DNA from: Cupriavidus cauae | GTDB taxonomy: Bacteria; Pseudomonadota; Gammaproteobacteria; Burkholderiales; Burkholderiaceae | Assembly: GCF_008632125.1 (NCBI RefSeq) | Contig: NZ_VWRN01000060.1 | Coordinates: 1-64,000, forward strand | Length of the DNA: 64,000 nt | Direction: 5' to 3' | Part shown: positions 25,807 to 33,568 of the stretch, piece by piece | How the letters are laid out: each line of letters starts with the position of its first letter | How positions within the stretch are numbered: the stretch's first letter is position 1 | The notes under the pieces: model-generated | What the model saw: only the letters and a program-made list of their open reading frames with translations | The model's database searches: none | Told to the model about the DNA's origin: nothing | Position numbers and translations under genes: made by a program

Positions 25807-26027
25807 CTAATGCCATTCCGCTCCTCTTAAGGAGCGCAATCCAATTGCTTTTGCTCGCCCGGCATATCCCGCTGCGGCGACGAGGGTCAATCCAATCGAG
25901 AAGCTTATCAAGCGTCCCAGATAGCTCTCCAGCCAATAGACCACGGAAAATACCAATGCAACCCCACGACAAGAGCCATCGCGATCGCTATACCACTGAG
26001 ATTTCCATCTTTCAATAGCTTCGCCAC
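25807..26027 (-). pseudogene. Frameshifted small membrane protein
   Basis: A GTG-initiated frame (MAKLLKDGNLSG...MALVVG) runs in the first frame and then loses sense. The next frame continues as VALVFSVVYWLESYLG... to the TAG at 25809-25807. The frames join at the run of four C at 25962-25965 (GGGG on the coding strand). One extra G would give a continuous ~73-residue protein with two membrane helices and a GYAGRAKAIGL tail. It is a decayed gene, a phase-variable tract or a sequencing error. Confidence 0.55.
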
Positions 26028-26335
26028 TTCCTTAACGCCTCATTAAAGTGCCTATCGCCCGGCGTTCTCATGGACATGCTCGAGCATCGGTAGGCATCAC
26101 CACCGTGCCGGGGCGCCGCATGGCAACTAATCAGATCGCATTGCCGGCGGCGAGTCAGAATGGTTGCGCAGGCTAGAGAACCGCAGTACCTCCGATTAGT
26201 AGGAAGGTTTACGGAAATAGATTCATTCCGCGTTATCGCAACTTCTTAACGTGTCGAAGTCACGAAGTTTTCCCTACTGAAGTCCGGTCTCGAAATGCTT
26301 CAGCCGCGGCGCCGATCTTGCCTTGCGGGGCGCGC

Positions 26336-27241
26336 TCACCCCTCCGCAAACAACTCAAAAATCAAATCCCTCAACCACTGATTGCCGGGATCCCGGTGAT
26401 AGCGCCCATGCCAGAACAGATTGATCTGGATGTCCGGCAGATCCACCGGATGGCGGATCGATTTGAGGCCGAAATACGCGGCGCTGCGCTCGGCGAACTT
26501 CTCAGTGACGGACGCGACCAGGTCCGTGGTGGCGACGATGTCGGCCAGCGCGACGAAATGCGGCACGCGCAGGCGGATGTTGCGGCGGACCCCGAGCTTG
26601 GCCAGGATTTCGTCGACGCGGGCGTGGCCGGTGCCGGCCGCGGTGACCACGACGTGGTCCGCGCGCTCGAAGTCCTGCAGTCGCACGGTACGCCTGTCCA
26701 GCGCATGGCCCGCGCGAAACATGCAGACGTAGCGCTGACGAAACAGCCGGCGCTGGTAGAACTCCGATGGCAGTTCGGGCAGATGGCCCACCGCGAGATC
26801 GACCTGTCCCACGCTCATCGCGTCGGCGAGGTCGATCGCGGTATTGCGGACGGTGGCGATCGACACGCCGGGTGCCCTTTCGCGCAGCGCGCTCATCAGC
26901 CTGGGAATGAAGTGGACCTCGCCGATATCGGTCATCGCCAGCTGGAAGCTGCGGTCGCTGCGCAATGGGTCGAACTCGACCTTGCGGTTCAGGGCTGACT
27001 GCAACGCATCCAATGCATAGGCGACCGGCTCCGCGAGGTCCTCCGCCACCGGCGTCGGCAGCATCCCCTTGGCGCTGCGCACGAACAGCTGGTCATCGAA
27101 GAGTCGCCGCAATCGCGCCAGCGCGTTGCTGACGGCCGGTTGCGTCAGGCCGAGTTCGCGGGCCGTTCCCGACACGGTACGCAGCCGCAGCAGGTGTTCG
27201 AACACGACGAGCAGATTCAGATCGACGTCCTGCAGCCGCAT
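26336..27241 (-). CDS. LysR-type regulator of the NahR/NodD/DntR group
   Basis: 301 residues. MRLQDVDLNLLVVFEHLLR and TARELGLTQPAVSNALARLR are typical of the NahR/NagR/DntR subclass, which bind salicylate or related aromatics and activate a divergent catabolic operon. The effector domain has DLAVGHLPELPSEFYQRRLF, the same region that forms the ligand pocket in DntR. Divergent from the oxygenase operon at 27389, so very probably its activator with the substrate (salicylate-like) as coinducer. Confidence 0.88.
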   Translation of the reverse strand: MRLQDVDLNLLVVFEHLLRLRTVSGTARELGLTQPAVSNALARLRRLFDDQLFVRSAKGMLPTPVAEDLAEPVAYALDALQSALNRKVEFDPLRSDRSFQLAMTDIGEVHFIPRLMSALRERAPGVSIATVRNTAIDLADAMSVGQVDLAVGHLPELPSEFYQRRLFRQRYVCMFRAGHALDRRTVRLQDFERADHVVVTAAGTGHARVDEILAKLGVRRNIRLRVPHFVALADIVATTDLVASVTEKFAERSAAYFGLKSIRHPVDLPDIQINLFWHGRYHRDPGNQWLRDLIFELFAEG

Positions 27242-27257
27242 GTCTCCCCCTTTTCCG

Positions 27258-27309
27258 TTATCACTTTGGTGAATGGGTCATATAAGCGGGATTCTATTGG
27301 TTTATCACT
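27258..27309 (+). promoter_or_regulatory. Probable LysR-regulated promoter region of the oxygenase operon
   Basis: Direct repeats TTATCACT at 27258-27265 and 27302-27309 are 44 bp apart, about four helical turns. The upstream copy is part of a perfect dyad TCAC-TTTG-GTGA (27261-27272). The arrangement suits a LysR recognition site plus an activation site between the divergent genes. A TATAAC at about 27336 could be the -10. Confidence 0.4.
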
Positions 27310-27388
27310 GCCGATGTCCGATGATGGGTCCGGACTATAACGACCACCCCCACTACAACCACAACAACAACGACGAACTGGAGACGAC

Positions 27389-28387
27389 ATGGAAGTCCGC
27401 GTCCTCCCCCATGGACAGCGTCTGGACGTGCCGCAGGGCGAGAATCTGCTGAGCGCGTTGCAGCAGCATGGCGTGCCGATCTCGTACAGCTGCATGGCGG
27501 GCCGCTGCGGCACCTGTCGCTGTCGTCTGCTCGAGGGCGATGTGCGGCCAGCCGGCGATGACAGCGCCCACACCCTCATCAACGACGATGAGCAGGGCGG
27601 ACGCGCCCTGCTCGCCTGCCAATCGATGGTGATGGGTCCCTGTACCATCGAGATCCCCGAGCCCGACGAGGTGGTGGTCCATCCATCTCGCATCGTGAAG
27701 GGCACGGTGACCGCACTGGCGGACCTGACGCACGACATCAAGCTGATCCGACTGGCGCCGTCCAAGCCGTTGTCGTTCTCTCCGGGCCAGTACGCGACGC
27801 TGCAATTCACGCCGGACCATATTCGCCCCTACTCCATGGCACGGCTGCCGGGCGATGGCGAACTGGAATTTCATGTGCGGATGGTTCCGCAAGGCCGCGT
27901 CACCGGCTATATCCGTGAACAGCTGAAGGTCGGCGATACCGTTCGCGTCAGCGGGCCGCTTGGCACGTCCTATCTGCGCACGCGTAACGACGATCCCATT
28001 CTTTGCATTGCCGGAGGGACGGGCCTGGCGCCGGTGCTCGCCATCGTGCGAGGCGCGATCGCCGCCGGGCTCTCGAATCCCATCCATCTGTACTTCGGCA
28101 TTCGATCGCCGCGCGACGCGTATGGGCTGGACTGGTTGAACGAACTGGCACAGCGGCATCCGCGCCTGCGAATCGATGTGGTTTCCACTGAGACGGGCAG
28201 CGACCGCGATCTGCGCACCGGGCTCGTCACGGAAGCGGTCGCGCACGACTACGCCGATTTGAACGGATGGCGTGCCTATCTATGTGGCGCACCGCCGATG
28301 GTCGAGGCCGCGACGGTACTGCTGCGCGATCGCGGCATCCAAGCCGACCATATCTACGCGGACGCCTTCTACGCATCGAACGATTGA
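27389..28387 (+). CDS. nagAa: Ferredoxin-NAD(P)+ reductase component of a ring hydroxylase (NagAa-like)
   Basis: 332 residues; CTGGAG precedes the ATG. An N-terminal plant-type 2Fe-2S domain has cysteines C35, C40, C43 and C77 (SYSCMAGRCGTCRCRL). An FAD domain follows with RPYSMA, then an NAD domain with GGTGLAPVLAI and a C-terminal CGAPPMVEAA. It passes electrons from NAD(P)H to the Rieske ferredoxin encoded at the end of the operon. The order reductase, alpha, beta, ferredoxin is that of the nagAaGHAb salicylate 5-hydroxylase genes of Ralstonia sp. U2. The symbol follows that parallel; related anthranilate systems share this reductase type. Confidence 0.85.
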   Translation: MEVRVLPHGQRLDVPQGENLLSALQQHGVPISYSCMAGRCGTCRCRLLEGDVRPAGDDSAHTLINDDEQGGRALLACQSMVMGPCTIEIPEPDEVVVHPSRIVKGTVTALADLTHDIKLIRLAPSKPLSFSPGQYATLQFTPDHIRPYSMARLPGDGELEFHVRMVPQGRVTGYIREQLKVGDTVRVSGPLGTSYLRTRNDDPILCIAGGTGLAPVLAIVRGAIAAGLSNPIHLYFGIRSPRDAYGLDWLNELAQRHPRLRIDVVSTETGSDRDLRTGLVTEAVAHDYADLNGWRAYLCGAPPMVEAATVLLRDRGIQADHIYADAFYASND

Positions 28388-28453
28388 TCCACCCGCGCCC
28401 CGAATGCACTGACCAACGACAGCCAACCGTCCAACAAGAACAGGAGACATCGC

Positions 28454-29707
28454 ATGGACAGCAACGCCCCACGCAGCGACCCGATATGGACCGACGACGG
28501 CATCAGCCGCATCCCATTCCGCGTCTACACTGACCAGCAACTCTATCAGCGCGAACTGGAGCGCTGCTTCTATCGCGGCCATTGGAGCTATGTCGCCCTC
28601 GAAGCGGAGATTCCCAATCCCGGCGATTTCAAGCGCACCGCGATCGGTGAGCGCTCCGTCATCGTGATCCGCGATGCGGACGGCGATATCAATGTGGTCG
28701 AAAACGTCTGCGCGCATCGCGGCATGAAGTTCTGCCGCGAGCGCAGCGGTAATCGCAAGGACTTCCACTGTCCGTATCACCAGTGGAACTACGACCTGAA
28801 GGGCAATCTGCAGGGCGTGCCGTTTCGGCGCGGGGTCAAGCAGGACGGCAAGATCAACGGCGGCATGCCCGCGGATTTCCGGCCGGAGGAACACGGCCTG
28901 ACCCGGCTGAAGGTCGCTACGCGCGGCGGCGTCGTCTTCGCGTCGTTCGATCACGAGGTCGAGCCGCTGGAGACCTATCTCGGCCCGGACATCCTCGGCT
29001 ACTTCGATCGTCTCTTCAACGGCCGCAAGCTGAAGCTGCTCGGCTACAACAAGCAGCGCATCCCGGGCAACTGGAAGCTGATGCAGGAGAACATCAAGGA
29101 CCCCTACCACCCCGGCCTGCTGCATACGTGGTTCGTGACCTTCGGCCTCTGGCGCGCCGACAACAAGGCGCGCCTGGTCATGGACCAGCATTTGCGTCAC
29201 GCCGCGATGGTTTCGACGCGCGGACAGGGCGGAAAGAGCGACGTGACTTCGGGCGTCGCCAGCTTCAAGGACCAGATGACATTGCAGGACGATCGGCTGC
29301 TCGACATCGTGCACGAGCCCTGGTGGGGCGAACCCACCGCGGTGATGATGACCATCTTTCCCAGCGTGATCTTCCAGCAGCAGGTCAATTCGGTGTCCAC
29401 GCGGCATATCCAGCCGCGCGGTCCAGATACCTTCGATTTCGTCTGGACACACTTCGGCTTCGAGGACGACGACGAGACCATGACGCGCCGCCGCCTGCGC
29501 CAAGCCAATCTGTTCGGCCCCGCCGGCTTCGTCTCGGCCGACGACGGCGAGGCCATTGAATGCTCGCAGCAAGGCTTTGCGCAAAAGCCATGGCATCGCG
29601 TGCTGGCCGAACTGGGCGGACGCACCGCGGAGAACACGGACCATATGGTGACCGAGACGCTGATTCGCGGCATGTACGCCTACTGGCGCAAGGTAATGGA
29701 GGTCTGA
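28454..29707 (+). CDS. nagG: Ring-hydroxylating oxygenase large subunit, salicylate 5-hydroxylase-like
   Basis: 417 residues. The Rieske centre is C86-x-H88 ... C106-x2-H109 (CAHRGMKFC ... CPYHQWNYDLKGNL). The catalytic mononuclear iron site shows D216, H219 and H224 in NIKDPYHPGLLHTW. WTDDGISRIPFRVYTD, LGYNKQRIPGNWKLM, FGLWRADNKARL and LFGPAGFVS are typical of the NagG/anthranilate-oxygenase branch. It would hydroxylate an aromatic carboxylate such as salicylate to gentisate, with the adjacent beta subunit. Substrate choice between salicylate and anthranilate-like acids is not decided by sequence alone; no gentisate-pathway genes are in the window. Confidence 0.85.
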   Translation: MDSNAPRSDPIWTDDGISRIPFRVYTDQQLYQRELERCFYRGHWSYVALEAEIPNPGDFKRTAIGERSVIVIRDADGDINVVENVCAHRGMKFCRERSGNRKDFHCPYHQWNYDLKGNLQGVPFRRGVKQDGKINGGMPADFRPEEHGLTRLKVATRGGVVFASFDHEVEPLETYLGPDILGYFDRLFNGRKLKLLGYNKQRIPGNWKLMQENIKDPYHPGLLHTWFVTFGLWRADNKARLVMDQHLRHAAMVSTRGQGGKSDVTSGVASFKDQMTLQDDRLLDIVHEPWWGEPTAVMMTIFPSVIFQQQVNSVSTRHIQPRGPDTFDFVWTHFGFEDDDETMTRRRLRQANLFGPAGFVSADDGEAIECSQQGFAQKPWHRVLAELGGRTAENTDHMVTETLIRGMYAYWRKVMEV

Positions 29708-29709
29708 AG

Positions 29710-30180
29710 ATGGAATTCGTCGACTACCACGCGTTGCTGACCTTGTACGCCGATTACGCCAGCGTCGTCGACAACGGCGACTGGGACCGCTGGCCCGATT
29801 TCTTCACCGACGACTGTATCTACAAGGTCCAGCCGCGAGAAAACCACGAACGCGGCCTGCCGCTGGCGACGCTGTCGTTCGAAAGCAAGGCCATGCTGCG
29901 CGATCGCATCTACGGCATTCGCGAGACGCTGTTCCACGATCCCTACTATCAGCGCCACATCGTCGGCGCGCCGCTGGTGCGCAGCGCCGACGGCGAGCGC
30001 ATCGTGTCCGAGGCCAATTACGCGGTACTGCGCACCAAACCCGATCAGCTGACGGATGTGCTGAACGCCGGCCGCTATCTCGACACCGTCGTGCGCACGC
30101 CCGATGGCCTGCGTTTCGCCTCGCGGCTTTGCATATTCGACAGCGAGATGATCCCCAACTCGCTGATCTATCCAATCTGA
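29710..30180 (+). CDS. nagH: Ring-hydroxylating oxygenase small subunit (NagH-like)
   Basis: 156 residues, ATG 29710 directly after the alpha-subunit stop, indicating coupled translation. Belongs to the SnoaL/NTF2-like beta-subunit family: YHALLTLYADYASVVDNGDWDRWPDFF at the N-terminus and GRYLDTVVRTPDGLRFASRLCIFDS near the C-terminus. It has a structural role in the alpha3-beta3 oxygenase and carries no cofactor. Confidence 0.88.
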   Translation: MEFVDYHALLTLYADYASVVDNGDWDRWPDFFTDDCIYKVQPRENHERGLPLATLSFESKAMLRDRIYGIRETLFHDPYYQRHIVGAPLVRSADGERIVSEANYAVLRTKPDQLTDVLNAGRYLDTVVRTPDGLRFASRLCIFDSEMIPNSLIYPI

Positions 30181-30194
30181 TGCGGGAGAGAACG

Positions 30195-30542
30195 ATGACC
30201 GAAAGCTGGACCGAGGCCGCCCCCCTTGCGAGGGTGCCGCAGGACGACGTGATCGCCGTGGATGTGGGCGGACGCGAGATCGCGCTGTACGGCGTCGATG
30301 GCGAGATCTATGCCACCGACAACCTCTGCACGCATGGCCACGCGAGGCTGTGCGACGGGTTCCTCGACGGACACGAGATCGAATGCCCGTTGCATCAGGG
30401 CAAGTTCGACGTCCGGACCGGTGCGGCCGTGTGCGCGCCGGTGACGGAGGGCGTTCGCAGCTATCCGGTGCGGGTCCAGGGCGGGAAGGTCTTTATCGAC
30501 CTCGGCGCCCATAACGCCGCGCGGGGAGAACCGCCCGCCTGA
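30195..30542 (+). CDS. nagAb: Rieske ferredoxin of the ring hydroxylase (NagAb-like)
   Basis: 115 residues from ATG 30195 with GGGAGAG upstream. Rieske 2Fe-2S ligands are C45-x-H47 and C64-x2-H67 (NLCTHGHARLCDG ... ECPLHQGKFD). It shuttles electrons from the reductase at 27389 to the oxygenase. Last gene of the four-gene operon; about 100 bp separate it from the GntR gene, in which a new promoter is likely. Confidence 0.9.
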   Translation: MTESWTEAAPLARVPQDDVIAVDVGGREIALYGVDGEIYATDNLCTHGHARLCDGFLDGHEIECPLHQGKFDVRTGAAVCAPVTEGVRSYPVRVQGGKVFIDLGAHNAARGEPPA

Positions 30543-30586
30543 AGGCGACTCCGCGTAAACCCTGATAAATCCGGCCCTTGTTCTCT

Positions 30587-30598
30587 GTGAAATATCAC
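30587..30598. promoter_or_regulatory. Candidate GntR operator
   Basis: Perfect dyad GTGA-AATA-TCAC, followed 6 bp later by a further TATCAC. It lies 42 bp before the GntR start, suggesting autoregulation of the GntR-DUF2848-amidase-MFS operon. Confidence 0.35.
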
Positions 30599-30639
30599 AC
30601 TAGTATCACTCCAACTTCAGAGAGAACGAGAACCGGACC

Positions 30640-31335
30640 GTGGCGACATCCATTCGACTGGTAGGAACCGACGACGACAGTGGCAAGCAGACCGCCTCCC
30701 AGACCGGGGCGGCCATGCGCGAACTGGCCTATACGGAAATCAAGCGGCGCATCATTTCGTGCGAATTCCGGCCTGGCGAGCCATTGAACGAGGCCCAGGT
30801 CGCGGCCATGCTCGGGCTGGGCCGCACGCCGGTCCATCAGGCGCTGCATCGGCTGGAGGTCGAAGGGCTGGTGTCGATCATGCCGCGCAAGGGCGTGCTG
30901 GTGACCCCGCTGTCCCTGAACGAAGTGCTGGACATGATCGAGGTTCGCGCTACCAACGAGGTGCTGTGCGCCACGCTGGCCTGCGAGCGCGGCCACGACA
31001 GCGATTTCAAGGCAATGCGCGACATCGTCGATCGCTCGCCCCCGCTGATCGCCGGTCGTGACATCCCCGCGCTGGCATCGCTGGACCTGAAGTTCCATAC
31101 GGCGATGTCCGCCGCCTCCCGCAATCGGGTACTGGCCGAATTGCTGCGCGGCCTGCACGAAAAGCAGGCGCGCTTCTGGTTCCTGTCGCTGTCCGACCCG
31201 CAGCATCTCGAGAACGTCTACCAGGAGCACCTGGAGATCGTCGACGCGCTGGAGCGCCGGGATGTGCCGGCGGTGCGGGAAGCGGTCCGCACGCATATCG
31301 ACGAATTCCGGAAGAACATCATCCGGACGCTCTAA
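30640..31335 (+). CDS. GntR-family regulator with FCD domain
   Basis: 231 residues from GTG 30640. The N-terminal winged helix (residues ~25-90: LAYTEIKRRIISCEFRPGEPL, AMLGLGRTPVHQALHRLE) is followed by an all-helical FCD effector domain with the metal/ligand-binding pattern (D/H in SLDLKFHTAM, EHLEIVDALERRD). FadR-subfamily repressors of this type sense organic acids. First gene of a probable operon with DUF2848, amidase and MFS genes, which it likely controls. Confidence 0.9.
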   Translation: MATSIRLVGTDDDSGKQTASQTGAAMRELAYTEIKRRIISCEFRPGEPLNEAQVAAMLGLGRTPVHQALHRLEVEGLVSIMPRKGVLVTPLSLNEVLDMIEVRATNEVLCATLACERGHDSDFKAMRDIVDRSPPLIAGRDIPALASLDLKFHTAMSAASRNRVLAELLRGLHEKQARFWFLSLSDPQHLENVYQEHLEIVDALERRDVPAVREAVRTHIDEFRKNIIRTL

Positions 31336-31367
31336 CCCCCTCTTTTCCCCAATCAAGGTAGTACGCA

Positions 31368-32045
31368 ATGCCGACACTGCATTTCCAAGTTGCCGGCGGG
31401 GGCGAACTCGCCCTCGACATTCAACGTCTGATCATCGCCGGATGGACCGGGCGCGATCTCGAGGCCGTCCAGCACCATATCGAAGAGCTGCAGGCCATCG
31501 GCGTGAAGCCGCCCGCCAGCGTGCCGACCTTCTATCCGCTGGCGGCGTCGCTGCTGACCACGGCCGATGTCATCGAGGTGCCGCGCGACGACTCCTCCGG
31601 CGAAATCGAAGTGGTGCTGCTGCAGGCGGGCGATGGACTGTACGTCGGCGTCGGCTCGGACCACACCGACCGCAAGGTCGAGGCCTATGACGTGACGGTG
31701 TCCAAGCAGATGTGCGACAAGCCGGTCGGCAAGCAGGTCTGGCGCTTCGAGGAAGTGGCCGACCACTGGGACAGCCTCGAGATGCGCTGCTGGCGCGTGC
31801 GCGACGGCGAGCGCGCGCTGTACCAGGAAGGCAAGGTCACGCGCCTGCTCGACCCGCGCGAGCTGATCCAGCGCCTGACCGGCGAGTCGTCGCTGCCGGC
31901 TGGCACGGCGATGTTCTGCGGAACCCAGGCGGTGATCGGCGAGCTGGGCCATGGCGAGGCCTTCGAGGTCGAACTGCATGATCCGGTGCGCAACCGCACG
32001 CTGCGCCACGCGTATCGCGTCGAAAGCCTGGCGGTGGCCGAATGA
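31368..32045 (+). CDS. DUF2848-domain protein
   Basis: 225 residues covering a full DUF2848 domain: LIIAGWTGRDLEAVQHHIEEL, KPPASVPTFYPL, VGVGSDHTDRKVEAYDV and FCGTQAVIGEL are its conserved blocks. The fold hint GSDHTDR ... SKQMC resembles fumarylacetoacetate-hydrolase-like proteins, but no activity is established. Its stop overlaps the amidase start by four bases (ATGA). Tight pairing with an amidase and a transporter suggests a role in degrading an imported amide. Confidence 0.82.
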   Translation: MPTLHFQVAGGGELALDIQRLIIAGWTGRDLEAVQHHIEELQAIGVKPPASVPTFYPLAASLLTTADVIEVPRDDSSGEIEVVLLQAGDGLYVGVGSDHTDRKVEAYDVTVSKQMCDKPVGKQVWRFEEVADHWDSLEMRCWRVRDGERALYQEGKVTRLLDPRELIQRLTGESSLPAGTAMFCGTQAVIGELGHGEAFEVELHDPVRNRTLRHAYRVESLAVAE

Positions 32046-33364
32046 GCGAGTCGACCATTGCGGCGCTGGCGGCCAGGCTGGCTGCCGGACAGACCACCAG
32101 CGTCGCGCTGACCGAGCAGGCGCTGGCGCGCATCGACAGCCATCGCCGCGCCGGCGGTGTTGCCTTTATCGAGGTGGACGAGGCCGGCGCGCTCGCCGCT
32201 GCGCGCGCCGCCGACCAGGCACGCGCCGCCGGCCTGGTGGTCTCCCCTCTCGCCGGCCTGCCGGTGTCCATCAAGGACCTGTTCGATGTGCGCGGACAAG
32301 TGACCCGCGCCGGCTCGCGCGTGCTCGACGGCAATGCACCGGCGACCGCGGACTCGCCCGCCGTGGCGCGCCTGCGTGCTGCCGGTGCGGTGCTGATCGG
32401 TCGCACCAATATGAGCGAGTTCGCGTTCTCGGGACTGGGCCTGAACCCCCACTACGGCACGCCGCGCACGCCGCTCGACACCGAGCGGATCGCCGGAGGG
32501 TCCACCTCTGGCGGCGCGGTCAGCGTCGCAGGCGGCATGGCGGTGGCCGCGCTAGGCACCGATACCGGGGGCTCGATCCGCATTCCGTCGGCGTTTTGTG
32601 GCCTGACCGGTTTCAAGCCGACCGCGCGCCGCGTGCCGCTCGATGGCGCCGTGCCGCTGTCGACGTCGCTGGATTCTGCCGGCCCGTTGGCCCGATCGGT
32701 TGCGTGCTGCGCGGCCATCGATGCCGTGCTGAGCGGCGAGGCACTCGACGCTCGTCCTACAACGCTCGCGGGATTGCGCCTCTACGTGACGCGCGATTTC
32801 GTTTGCGATGGCCTGGAGGCCGAGGTCGCCCAGGCATTCGAGGACATGCTGTCGCGGCTGTCGGCGCAAGGCGCGCGCATCGTGCCGTTCGACTTCCCCG
32901 AGCTGCGGCGCCTGCCCGAGATCAACGCGGCCGGCGGCCTGACGGCGGCCGAGGCGTGGGCGCTGCATCGCGAGTGGCTGTCGCGCGATGGCGATCGCTA
33001 CGACCAGCGGGTTGCGCAGCGCATCCGGCGCGGCGAGCAACTGAGCGCGGCAGATTACATCACGCTGCTCGCCGAGCGTCGCGCGATGCAGCGCCAAGCC
33101 GCCGAGCGGCTGCGCGATGCCGATGCGTGGCTGATGCCCACCGTCGCGATGCGCCCGCCGCGGCTCGATGCGTTGGACCGTGACGAGGACTTCTTCGCGA
33201 CCAACGGACTGGTGCTGCGCAACCCGAGCGTGATCAATTTCCTGGACGGCTGCGCGGTGTCATTGCCGGTCGCACCGGGCATCGGCCTCGGCGTTTGCGG
33301 CCTGCATGGCCAGGACGCCCGCGTGCTGCAGGTCGCCGGATCGATCGAGCCGCTGCTGCACTGA
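32042..33364 (+). CDS. Amidase (amidase-signature family)
   Basis: 440 residues. Ser-cisSer-Lys triad: K78 in PVSIKDLFDV, cis-Ser about S154 in GGSTSGGAV, nucleophile S178 in GTDTGGSIRIPSAFCG; the 24-residue spacing of the two serines is standard. Hydrolyses a carboxamide to acid plus ammonia. It is not GatA: no gatB/gatC nearby and the C-terminal region differs. Coupled to DUF2848 upstream and followed by an MFS permease, so the operon probably imports and cleaves an amide; the substrate is unknown. Confidence 0.88.
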   Translation: MSESTIAALAARLAAGQTTSVALTEQALARIDSHRRAGGVAFIEVDEAGALAAARAADQARAAGLVVSPLAGLPVSIKDLFDVRGQVTRAGSRVLDGNAPATADSPAVARLRAAGAVLIGRTNMSEFAFSGLGLNPHYGTPRTPLDTERIAGGSTSGGAVSVAGGMAVAALGTDTGGSIRIPSAFCGLTGFKPTARRVPLDGAVPLSTSLDSAGPLARSVACCAAIDAVLSGEALDARPTTLAGLRLYVTRDFVCDGLEAEVAQAFEDMLSRLSAQGARIVPFDFPELRRLPEINAAGGLTAAEAWALHREWLSRDGDRYDQRVAQRIRRGEQLSAADYITLLAERRAMQRQAAERLRDADAWLMPTVAMRPPRLDALDRDEDFFATNGLVLRNPSVINFLDGCAVSLPVAPGIGLGVCGLHGQDARVLQVAGSIEPLLH

Positions 33365-33422
33365 TGCGGCCGCCGTCCGCAGTCGGCCCGCAGTAGCGCC
33401 AACCGCGGCGGCCCCCGCAGGC

Positions 33423-33457
33423 GCACGCAGCACGCCGCACGCCGCACGCCGCACGCC
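33423..33457 (+). repeat. Five 7-bp tandem repeats between amidase and MFS genes
   Basis: gcacgca followed by four exact gcacgcc units. Located in a 204-bp gap otherwise without features. Confidence 0.85.
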
Positions 33458-33568
33458 GCGGCAGAGAGAAGATCGCGCCGCCACCGCGGCGCCCCCCAGC
33501 ACAGCGACCCTCCGAGGGCTGCGCCAATGCAGCGCAGCCCCGCCCACCACACCCAAGGAGCAACACCG

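Larger units (their letters stand above)
25020..26330. other. AT-rich, probably horizontally acquired patch
   Basis: Base composition falls well below the flanks and codons such as ATA, TTA and AAA become common. It holds three small minus-strand membrane-protein genes (one frameshifted) and, from 26028 to 26335, about 300 bp in which I see no gene. No integrase, tRNA or clear direct repeats mark the edges. Confidence 0.7.

Noticed and set aside
25790..25972. 60-codon minus-strand frame as a gene
   Set aside because: It is out of frame with the hydrophobic reading that continues across the G-run; the frameshifted membrane protein explains the region better.
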